Of a DNA stretch of 64,000 nucleotides, positions 9,425 to 16,045 are shown in pieces. The notes under the pieces are model-generated. The model ran no database searches, was not told where the DNA came from, and saw only the letters and a program-made list of their open reading frames with translations. The first letter of the stretch is position 1. Each line of letters starts with the position of its first letter. Position numbers and translations under genes: made by a program. The stretch comes from Sphaerisporangium corydalis (GTDB lineage: Bacteria; Actinomycetota; Actinomycetes; Streptosporangiales; Streptosporangiaceae). The stretch spans positions 39,133 through 103,132 of the forward strand of contig NZ_JANZYP010000027.1 of assembly GCF_025506355.1 (NCBI RefSeq), in the 5' to 3' direction.

Positions 9425-9497
9425 CCCGCGGCCGTCACCCCGAACAGGACGTCCACCACCACCAGCTCACCTCCCCGGCCTTGGAAGGGCGGAACCC

Positions 9498-9821
9498 ATG
9501 ACGACGACGAACGACGACCTCGCCTACACCGACGACATGACCCACACCGGCGACATGACCTCCATCGAGGACCTGACCGAGCTGATCGTGGGCGTGTACC
9601 AGGAGACGCTTCGCCACGACGGGCTCGGACCCGACAGCGACTTCTACGAGGAGGGCGGGGACTCCATGACCGCCTTCCAGATCATCGCCCGGCTGCGCGC
9701 CGCACTCGACACCGACATCCCCGTCGCGCTGGTGTTCGCCTGCCCCACGCCCATCGACCTCGCCACCGCCGTCGCCGGCCTCGCCGGCGGACTGCCGGGC
9801 GACGGCACCAGCCTCAACTGA
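9498..9821 (+). CDS. Free-standing peptidyl/acyl carrier protein
   Basis: This 107-aa protein has a carrier domain at about residues 25-95, with the phosphopantetheine attachment motif EEGGDSMTA. Its first 20 residues are Asp/Thr/Met-rich and probably disordered. It lies 73 nt after the free-standing A protein and 15 nt before the LanB-like gene, so the three look like one operon. GGAAGG/CGGAA stands upstream of the chosen ATG. Inferred role: it holds the acid activated by the neighbouring A protein for modification or for delivery to the C domain of the divergent NRPS. Confidence 0.9.
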   Translation: MTTTNDDLAYTDDMTHTGDMTSIEDLTELIVGVYQETLRHDGLGPDSDFYEEGGDSMTAFQIIARLRAALDTDIPVALVFACPTPIDLATAVAGLAGGLPGDGTSLN

Positions 9822-9836
9822 ACGGAGAGACCGGAC

Positions 9837-12224
9837 ATGAACGACGCATCGGCGCCGTACGTCGGCCAATGGCGGCTGTGGACCCAGATCTCGGTACGGG
9901 GACCCGGCTTTCCCGCCTCGGGGGTGCTGCGCCTGGCACCCGAAGGCCTCGCCGCCGCGGCCGGCGGGTTCGGCACGGGGGAGCTTTCCGGGCCCAGGTG
10001 GGACGAGTTCGAGAAGCGGTTCGGGGACGCGGCGCTGTCGGTGTCGGGGGTGCTGCAGGAGATCGCCGGCCTGCCGTTGTTCCAGACGGCGGTGGCCTGG
10101 CAGAACCGCACGGTCCTGAAGTCCGGGATCGGCCCGTTCCTGCGGTGGACGCCCGAGGGGGGCAAGCGGCCGAGCATGGCGCGGCAGCGCGAGGAACTGG
10201 TGGCGCACTACTGGCAGCGGTTCTGCGTGAAGAACGACACCATCGGGTTCTTCGGCCCGGTGGGCTGGGGGGAGTGGGACCGGTCGATACGCGGCGTGCA
10301 GGTCGAGCCGGGGACCGGGCTGATCGCCAGATCCGGCGTGTACTTCGCGAGCTGGGCGGTCGACGCGCTGGCACGCAGCGTCAGCGAGGACCCGGCGGTG
10401 CGGGAGTGGCTCGCACCGCACCGGATGCCGTTCGTACGGACCGACGGCGCCGAGGTGAGCCTTCCGGGCCTGCCCCCCGTACGGGTCGGCCCTGTCGAGC
10501 AGGAGGTGCTCGGGCTCTGCGACGGCACCCGGACGGCGCACGCCATCCAGCGGGAACTCGGCGACGACGTCGACGTGCGCGGCGTGCTCGAGACGCTGGT
10601 CAGGCGCCGCTACATCGTGTGGCGGCTCGACGTGCCCGCCGACACCTACCCCGAACGCCGGCTGGCCGGGCTCCTCGCCCAGATCGGCGACCCCGTCGTC
10701 CGCGAGCGGGCCCTGGCCAAGCTGGCGGTCCTCGAACGCGGCCGGGACCGGGTCCGCGACGCGGCGGGCGACCCCGAGGCGCTCGTGGCCGCCATGGAGA
10801 CGCTCGAAGGCGAGTTCACCGAGCTGACCCAGGTCGCCGCGCAACGCCAGAAGGGCGGGGGCAACGCTCCCTGCCGGGCGCTGATCTACTCCGACAGCAC
10901 GCGCGCCGCCCGGGTCCGGGTCGGCACCGAGCTGCTCGACGCCCTCGGCCCGCTGGACCTGCTGCTGTCCGGAGGGGCCTGGCTGACGGCCGGCCTGGCG
11001 CGGCGGGTCATGGCCCGCGCCCGCCAGGTGTACGCCGAGGAGACCCGGAACCTCGGCGACACCCCCCTGGACCTGGCCACCTTCTGGTTCGCGTGCATCC
11101 CCATGCTGCACAGCGGCGTCGTCGCCGACGCCGAGGACCTCAAGCGGGAGTTCGCGAAGTGCTGGGAGGACATCCTGCGCCTGACGCCCGGCGAGCGGCA
11201 CGTGCGCCTGACCCGGGCGGACATCGCCGGCCGGGTACGCGAGGCCTTCGGCGAGCCCGCCGACGAGGGGTGGGCCACGGCCCGGTACGCCTGCCCGGAC
11301 GTGCTGGTCGTCGCCGACGACGCCGAGGCGGTGAACCGGGGGGAGTTCGAGCTCGCCCTCGGGGAGCTGCACCTGGCCATCAACACGCTCGGCGCGTCGC
11401 TCTTCGTCAACCAGCACCCCGACCGCGACGAGCTGATCGGGCTCACTGACCTCGACCACCCCGGGCCGCGCCTGATGCCGTTGCAGCCCAAGGAGCACCG
11501 CGCGCGGCTGTCGGCCCGCACCCGGTACTCGCTCGTCCGCGACCAGGACTACTGCGTCGCGCTGGCGGACTCCAGCGCCGACCCGCACCGCCCGCGCACG
11601 ATCCCGAGCGCCGACGTCGTCGTGCGGGACGACGACGGCCGCCTCGTCGCCGTGCTGCCCGACGGGAACGTGTTCGACCTTGTGAACATCTTCTCGCAGG
11701 GCCTGACCATGCTGGTGCTCGACATGTTCCGCATCGTGCCTGAGGACGTCGACCACTTCCCCCGGGTGACGATCGACCGGATGATGGTGGCGCGGGAGAC
11801 CTGGCGGTTCGACCCTTCGACGATGGACTTCGCCGACGAGAAGAACGAGGCGAAGCGGTTCGTCCGGGCCGGGCGGTGGCGCGAGGCGCAGGACCTGCCG
11901 CGCTACGTGTTCGTGGTGTCGCCCACCGAGCCTCGGCCGTTCTACGTGGACTTCCACAGCCCGGTGTACGTGAACATCTTCGCCAAGGCCGTGCGCCGGC
12001 TCCAGCGCGACGACCCCGGCGGGCGGCTCACCATCAGCGAGATGCAGCCCACGCCCGAGCAGACCTGGCTGACCGACGACAAGGGCGACCGCTACACCTC
12101 GGAGCTGCGCTTCGTGGCCGTCGACGACGCCCCGGTCCAGGCCGCCGGCCCGCCCGCCCCCCTCGCCAAGCAGCTTCCCCGGCCGGTGCCCGCCGGCGTG
12201 GACGGGCTGGTGCCGGCCACCTAG
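9837..12224 (+). CDS. LanB-like protein (lantibiotic dehydratase, glutamylation-domain type)
   Basis: At 795 aa this has the size of the tRNA-dependent glutamylation half of LanB enzymes, without the roughly 300-aa SpaB_C elimination domain. Family-like stretches seen: VKNDTIGFFGPVGWG (near 125), ALIYSDSTR (near 348), a GELHLAINTL block (near 510), a PRVTIDRMMVARETW block (near 645) and the C-terminal LPRYVFVVS...E...P...W pattern. Known relatives use aminoacyl-tRNA either to glutamylate Ser/Thr before elimination or, in PEARL enzymes, to append an amino acid. No precursor peptide gene or elimination protein is visible nearby. The partners are the A and carrier proteins, so action on a carrier-bound substrate is inferred, not shown. 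It starts 15 nt after the carrier gene with GGAGAG upstream. Confidence 0.82.
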   Translation: MNDASAPYVGQWRLWTQISVRGPGFPASGVLRLAPEGLAAAAGGFGTGELSGPRWDEFEKRFGDAALSVSGVLQEIAGLPLFQTAVAWQNRTVLKSGIGPFLRWTPEGGKRPSMARQREELVAHYWQRFCVKNDTIGFFGPVGWGEWDRSIRGVQVEPGTGLIARSGVYFASWAVDALARSVSEDPAVREWLAPHRMPFVRTDGAEVSLPGLPPVRVGPVEQEVLGLCDGTRTAHAIQRELGDDVDVRGVLETLVRRRYIVWRLDVPADTYPERRLAGLLAQIGDPVVRERALAKLAVLERGRDRVRDAAGDPEALVAAMETLEGEFTELTQVAAQRQKGGGNAPCRALIYSDSTRAARVRVGTELLDALGPLDLLLSGGAWLTAGLARRVMARARQVYAEETRNLGDTPLDLATFWFACIPMLHSGVVADAEDLKREFAKCWEDILRLTPGERHVRLTRADIAGRVREAFGEPADEGWATARYACPDVLVVADDAEAVNRGEFELALGELHLAINTLGASLFVNQHPDRDELIGLTDLDHPGPRLMPLQPKEHRARLSARTRYSLVRDQDYCVALADSSADPHRPRTIPSADVVVRDDDGRLVAVLPDGNVFDLVNIFSQGLTMLVLDMFRIVPEDVDHFPRVTIDRMMVARETWRFDPSTMDFADEKNEAKRFVRAGRWREAQDLPRYVFVVSPTEPRPFYVDFHSPVYVNIFAKAVRRLQRDDPGGRLTISEMQPTPEQTWLTDDKGDRYTSELRFVAVDDAPVQAAGPPAPLAKQLPRPVPAGVDGLVPAT

Positions 12225-12231
12225 ACCGCAG

Positions 12232-12263
12232 GGCCCGCCACCGGGATCCACCGGTGGCGGGCC
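12232..12263. terminator. Bidirectional hairpin terminator
   Basis: A perfect 13-bp stem (12232-12244 with 12251-12263) and a 6-nt loop sit between the convergent LanB-like gene and the alkyltransferase gene. There is no long T-tract, which is common in actinobacteria. Confidence 0.85.
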
Positions 12264-12270
12264 TTCGCGT

Positions 12271-12888
12271 TCACGGCGTCGCCTCCAGGGCCAGCAGGGT
12301 GTGCTTGGCGTCGGCCCCGCCCGCGTACCCCCCGGCGGAGCCGTCGGAGCGCACGACCCGGTGACACGGCACTACCAGCGGCAGCGGGTTGGTGGCGCAG
12401 GCCGTGCCCACCGCGCGGACCGCACGCGGGCTGCCGGCGGCGGACGCCACCTGGGCGTAGCTCTCGGTGCGGCCGTAGCCGATGTCGCACAGGTGCCGGA
12501 GCACCTCGCGCCGGAACCCCGTGGACAGCCGCCAGTCCAGCGGCAGCTCGAACCGGGTGCGCCGCCCGGCGAAATACTCATCGATCTGCCGGCTGGTGTC
12601 GTCCAGGCGGGCCGGGGCGGAAAGGATGCGGGGGCTCACGCTGCCGGCGAGTTGCCGCAGGACGGCGTCGTGGTCCTGGACGGCGTAGGCGACCTTCACC
12701 AGGCCCTGGGCGGTGGCGGCCAGCAACAGGGTGCCGACGGGGGTGTCCAGCGTGCGGTAGGCGACGTCGAGGACGCCCTCCTGCCGTGCCCGCTCCACGA
12801 GACGCTCGTGCAGCCGGGCCATCGCGGGGTCGTCCTGGACGGGCAGCGCCGTGAATAGGCGCCCGGTCCTGGGGTCGGATGCGGTCAT
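12271..12888 (-). CDS. Methylated-DNA-protein-cysteine S-methyltransferase (copy 1)
   Basis: This 205-aa suicide alkyltransferase should move alkyl groups from O6-alkylguanine to its own cysteine. The active-site motif VPCHRVVR is present near residue 175, and the helix-turn-helix DNA-binding part (SYAQVASAAG) precedes it. The first 45 residues are an extra segment before the usual DTPVGTLLLA start. ATG 12888 overlaps the stop of the sigma-factor gene by 4 nt (ATGA), so it is the last gene of a three-gene operon. The arrangement suggests induction by alkylation stress through the sigma factor. Confidence 0.93.
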   Translation of the reverse strand: MTASDPRTGRLFTALPVQDDPAMARLHERLVERARQEGVLDVAYRTLDTPVGTLLLAATAQGLVKVAYAVQDHDAVLRQLAGSVSPRILSAPARLDDTSRQIDEYFAGRRTRFELPLDWRLSTGFRREVLRHLCDIGYGRTESYAQVASAAGSPRAVRAVGTACATNPLPLVVPCHRVVRSDGSAGGYAGGADAKHTLLALEATP

Positions 12889-13379
12889 GATCGGGTCACT
12901 CCCCTCTGGTCGGTCGGGCTCGGGTAGGTGGTGCGCAGGGTCCTGACGCCGTCGGCCGCCGCTCTGCGCGCGGCGTCGGCGCTCCCGCCGCACAGGGCGG
13001 CGATCTCCTTGTACGGCAGCCCGGCCAGGTAGTGGTAGGCCACCGCCCGGCGCTGCCGGTCGGGCAGCGCCTTGAGCACCCGCCACAGGTCGCCGTCCCA
13101 GTCCTCCGGCCGGCCGGCGCGTGCCGGGCGTTCCGGCAGCGCGTCCACCGGAGTGGGCCTGCGGGCGGCCGCGCGGACGACGTCGATGGCCTTGCGGTGG
13201 GCGATCGTCACCAGCCACGCCTCGACGTTCGCGTCGGCGGGCAGGTCCGGGTACGCCTTGAGCGCGGACAGGAAGGTCTCCGACCAGGCGTCCTCGGCGT
13301 CCTGCGGCCCGACGACGGCCCGGCACACGCGCAGCACCATCGGACCGTGCTCGGTCACGATCTGTTCGAAGGGTCGCAT
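12885..13379 (-). CDS. ECF-type RNA polymerase sigma factor
   Basis: This 164-aa protein has the two-domain ECF layout. Region 2 covers about residues 5-75 (DAEDAWSETFLSALKAY ... AWLVTIAHRKAIDVVR). Region 4 covers about 105-155 (LPDRQRRAVAYHYLAGLPYKEIA). No anti-sigma factor gene is adjacent. It lies between two DNA alkyltransferase genes and overlaps the second, so regulation of alkylation repair is the natural inference. ATG 13379 is preferred because AGGA lies 7 nt upstream; a GTG at 13385 is an alternative. Confidence 0.88.
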   Translation of the reverse strand: MRPFEQIVTEHGPMVLRVCRAVVGPQDAEDAWSETFLSALKAYPDLPADANVEAWLVTIAHRKAIDVVRAAARRPTPVDALPERPARAGRPEDWDGDLWRVLKALPDRQRRAVAYHYLAGLPYKEIAALCGGSADAARRAAADGVRTLRTTYPSPTDQRGVTRS

Positions 13380-13394
13380 GGTCACATCCTGTGG

Positions 13395-13895
13395 TCAGAA
13401 CAGCCGGGCCGCCTTGCGTTCGGCGGGCTCCTCCAGGTCGAGCAGGAACCGCTTGCGCTGAAGGCCTCCGGCGTACCCGGTCAGGCCGCCGTCCGCGCCC
13501 ACCACGCGGTGGCACGGCACGATCACCGACAGCGGGTTGCGGGCGTTCGCGGCGCCGACCGCCTGCGCGAGCGACACGTTCCCGAGCCGCCGTGCCAGGT
13601 CCCCGTACGAGCGGGTCTCGCCGAAGGGGATCTCCATCAGCAGCTTCCACACCCGCTGCTGGAACTCGTCCCCGGCGGGGGCCAGCGGCAGGTCGAACCG
13701 GGTACGCTCGCCGGCGAAGTACTCGCCGAGCTGGCGGCGGACCTCCTCGAAGCCCGTCTCCTGGTAGGTGCCCCGGTCCTCGGGCTTCGGGCCGCGAAGG
13801 TGCCGTTCGAAGTACAGCCCGCTCAGCACGCCGTCCTCGGCGACGGCGAGCAGGTCGCCCAGCGGCGACGCGATGATGGTGTGGGTCCTGGTCAT
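13395..13895 (-). CDS. Methylated-DNA-protein-cysteine S-methyltransferase (copy 2)
   Basis: This 166-aa protein has the canonical Ogt layout: N-terminal domain (SPLGDLLAVAEDG), winged-helix part (GETRSYGDLARRLG) and active-site VPCHRVVGADG near residue 128. It is first in the leftward operon alkyltransferase - sigma factor - alkyltransferase. The gap to the sigma gene is 15 nt or less. Sequence differs clearly from copy 1, so the two are old paralogues rather than a recent duplication. A GGAAGGACGAG ribosome-binding sequence precedes ATG 13895. Confidence 0.95.
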   Translation of the reverse strand: MTRTHTIIASPLGDLLAVAEDGVLSGLYFERHLRGPKPEDRGTYQETGFEEVRRQLGEYFAGERTRFDLPLAPAGDEFQQRVWKLLMEIPFGETRSYGDLARRLGNVSLAQAVGAANARNPLSVIVPCHRVVGADGGLTGYAGGLQRKRFLLDLEEPAERKAARLF

Positions 13896-14005
13896 GCCGG
13901 CTCGTCCTTCCCAGCCCGGGGGCCGCCGGTGCGGCCCTCTTCTACCAGGAAGACGTCCGCCGGACGGGAAACGTGAGATCCGCCCGGCACTTTTTCTCCG
14001 CGCGG

Positions 14006-14401
14006 TCACCTGGTGGCGACGCAGTCCACTTCGATGTCGAAGGGTCCTGGCCACGCGGGAACGCACACGAAGATCCGGGCCGGCGGGTCCTCGGGAAAGT
14101 ATCGCGCGTAGATCGCGTTGACCGCCGCGAACTTCTCGACCGACGTGCAGTACACGTTGCACTTCAGGACGTTCCCCAGGGACGAGCCCGCCGTCTCCAG
14201 GCAGAGTTTGAGCTGGTCCAGCACGAGTTCGGCCTGACGTTCCACCGGCGCGGACTCCGCCACCTCGCCGGTCTCGGGGTCGAACGGCGGCAGGCCGGAG
14301 ACGTAGATCGTGTCGCCGCTCCGGGTGACGGCCGAGGTCGGCGCCTTCCACCTTTCGAGGTACGTCGACAGGGGTTCGACCCTGATGATCTCCCTGCTCA
14401 T
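14006..14401 (-). CDS. RidA family (YjgF/YER057c/UK114) protein
   Basis: A 131-aa protein with the family pattern: GDTIYVSGLPPFDPETG, then a QLKLCLETAGSSLGNVLKCN block, and the C-terminal FDIEVDCVATR. RidA members deaminate reactive enamine/imine intermediates, using an Arg in the C-terminal PPAR-like motif (here DPPARIFV). It stands alone on the minus strand, 57 nt downstream of the protoglobin gene and possibly co-transcribed with it. A GGAGG ribosome-binding site lies 7 nt before ATG 14401. Confidence 0.9.
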   Translation of the reverse strand: MSREIIRVEPLSTYLERWKAPTSAVTRSGDTIYVSGLPPFDPETGEVAESAPVERQAELVLDQLKLCLETAGSSLGNVLKCNVYCTSVEKFAAVNAIYARYFPEDPPARIFVCVPAWPGPFDIEVDCVATR

Positions 14402-14457
14402 CGTTTCCCTCCGATCGTCCGGGGCGCGCGGCCCGGCCGGGCCGGTCCGCCGGTGGG

Positions 14458-15084
14458 TCACCAGTTGGCGGCGTCGACGTAGGGGCGGGTCCACACGGTG
14501 ACGTGCAGCATGACGGACTTGGTGAAGGCCGAATGCATGCGGTCGACCTGCTCGGCCGGTGCGCCCTTGGCGGCGAGGTACTCGCGGGCCGTGGCGATGA
14601 CGACGGCGGTGAAGGCGAGCAGGTAGCGCATGGGGATGTGGTCGATCGAGTCGGCGTGGTCGGTGGCGTTCTTCTTGGCGCGGGTGTGCCGCAGCCCGAT
14701 CTCGTGCTGGTAGTCCAGCCAGTCCTGGTCCAGCGGGCGCGTGCAGGCGTCGATGATGAAACGGTCGAAACGCGGCTTGCTCGCGGCGCCGTACTCGGGG
14801 TTGGGGGTGCCGTCGGGATGCCCGGAGTAGGGCCGCATCCACGGCAGTCCGCCCAGGCGCGTCCGGTAGGCGGTCACCATGTCGTCGGCCTGGTCGGCGA
14901 GGATCTCGGCGGCCTCGCGCAGGGCCCGCTCGTCGTCGGCGGTGAGCCACACCGCCTCCTTCAGCCGCGCCAGGTCCTCCAGGGTCAGCGGGGAGGAGGT
15001 GGCCTCGTCGGTGCCGTAGGTGTAACCGGGGATCCGCTCGGGATGATCGGTCACCACGCGCGGTGTCGGCTGGTGCTCGCTCAT
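14458..15084 (-). CDS. Protoglobin domain protein
   Basis: This 208-aa protein has a single globin-like domain of the protoglobin family: IPGYTYG near the N-terminus, LTLEDLARLKEAVW, then the helix F region EIGLRHTRAKKN, whose His (near residue 138) is the expected proximal heme ligand, followed by HIPMRYLLAF. No transmitter, GGDEF or kinase domain is attached, so it is a stand-alone heme protein. Gas binding or redox sensing in the cytoplasm is inferred. AAGGAG lies 8 nt before ATG 15084. It may be co-transcribed with the RidA gene downstream. Confidence 0.87.
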   Translation of the reverse strand: MSEHQPTPRVVTDHPERIPGYTYGTDEATSSPLTLEDLARLKEAVWLTADDERALREAAEILADQADDMVTAYRTRLGGLPWMRPYSGHPDGTPNPEYGAASKPRFDRFIIDACTRPLDQDWLDYQHEIGLRHTRAKKNATDHADSIDHIPMRYLLAFTAVVIATAREYLAAKGAPAEQVDRMHSAFTKSVMLHVTVWTRPYVDAANW

Positions 15085-15428
15085 GGGCAGCGCTCCTTGG
15101 TCGGTGCGGCGACGCCGGCGGCGACGGTCCGGGCGGGAACGATGGAGAAAGGCCTCTCCAAAGATCACGCCATGACCGTCCCGGCGCGTGACGCCGCACC
15201 TTCGATCTGCGGAAACTTGGACGTTCATCGACACAACCAAGATCCATCCGCCGGGGACGACGACCTGGTTGTGATCCGGGCCCCCTGGGGAGGCCCCGTG
15301 ATTCGACGCTACGCCCGGAACGTTTCGACACCGAACGAAACGATCGCGCCGCCGCGATCGAAGAAGGACCGCCGCGCGCCGGCAGGGGCGCGCGGCGGTC
15401 GCCACGCGGTGCTGTCACGCCGGGACGG
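15085..15428. other. Intergenic region with promoter for protoglobin gene and a terminator
   Basis: 344 bp without a supported gene. The left part should carry the leftward protoglobin promoter. The right end holds the strong hairpin listed at 15367-15400. Confidence 0.6.
15367..15400 (-). terminator. Hairpin terminator downstream of the small secreted protein gene
   Basis: A perfect 14-bp GC-rich stem (15367-15380 with 15387-15400) and a 6-nt loop lie 28 nt beyond the stop codon at 15429 on the minus strand. Confidence 0.85.
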
Positions 15429-15905
15429 TCAGCAGGAGGAGAACCACCTGACGGAGAAGATGCCGCCCGGGATCCCCGAGGTCACCCGCACGAAGCGGTC
15501 CCACACGTAGATGTCGCTGGCGCCTGAGGAACGGCCGTCGGAGGGCACCATCCGGGGCGAGTCGAAGGCCGAGCTCGTCACCGACAGCACCGTCCGCTGG
15601 TTGGCGTCGTTGAAGACGAACCGGCTGTGCCAGATGTCGGCGCCTTTGGTGAAATCGGTGTCGCTCGTGGCGTGCAGGTGCACGACGTTGCCCTCGATGG
15701 CGACCCAGCTGTCGGGTTCGAGGTGGCAGTCGCCGACCTTCCATGGGCTGCCGAAGGCTCCGAAGGAGAAGAACTGGCTCGACCCCATGGTGAGAAGCTT
15801 CGAGTCGGACACCGAGTCCGCGGACGCGGTGCCCTGGATGCCGAGCAGTGCGACGATCGCGAGACCCGCCGTGATGGCGAGGGTTCGCAGTTTCCGGGTG
15901 TGCAT
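15429..15905 (-). CDS. Small secreted protein, possibly DUF6294-like
   Basis: This 158-aa protein has a Sec signal peptide (HTRKLRTLAITAGLAIVALLG, cleavage after the TASA segment near residue 30). The mature part of about 125 residues is rich in beta-strand patterns, with a GDCHLEPDSWV motif and a final ...RWFSSC; the two cysteines could form a disulphide. The GDC...W layout reminds me of the DUF6294 family of streptomycete secreted proteins, but I am not sure. AGGAGG lies 5 nt before ATG 15905, which decides the start over an upstream in-frame ATG at 15950. Function unknown. Confidence 0.8.
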   Translation of the reverse strand: MHTRKLRTLAITAGLAIVALLGIQGTASADSVSDSKLLTMGSSQFFSFGAFGSPWKVGDCHLEPDSWVAIEGNVVHLHATSDTDFTKGADIWHSRFVFNDANQRTVLSVTSSAFDSPRMVPSDGRSSGASDIYVWDRFVRVTSGIPGGIFSVRWFSSC

Positions 15906-15966
15906 GGATCCTCCTGACGAGGTTGACGTCCTACCTCTCAGGCGTGCCATGCCGGGCCAACACGTT

Positions 15967-15994
15967 CCAGGGCGTCCTGGTGGGGACGCCCTGG
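15967..15994 (-). terminator. Hairpin terminator after the sugar dehydrogenase gene
   Basis: A perfect 11-bp stem (15967-15977 with 15984-15994) and 6-nt loop, 52 nt past the stop of the leftward gene ending at 16046. Confidence 0.8.
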
Positions 15995-16045
15995 CGGGCC
16001 GCGCGTGATCGTCGGGTCTCGTGCCGCCAGGACGGCTCGGGGGCG

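Noticed and set aside
13945..13995. Imperfect GCCGGACGG/CCGCCCGGC hairpin followed by a T-run
   Set aside because: The T-run is on the rightward strand where no upstream rightward gene ends; one mismatch in the stem.
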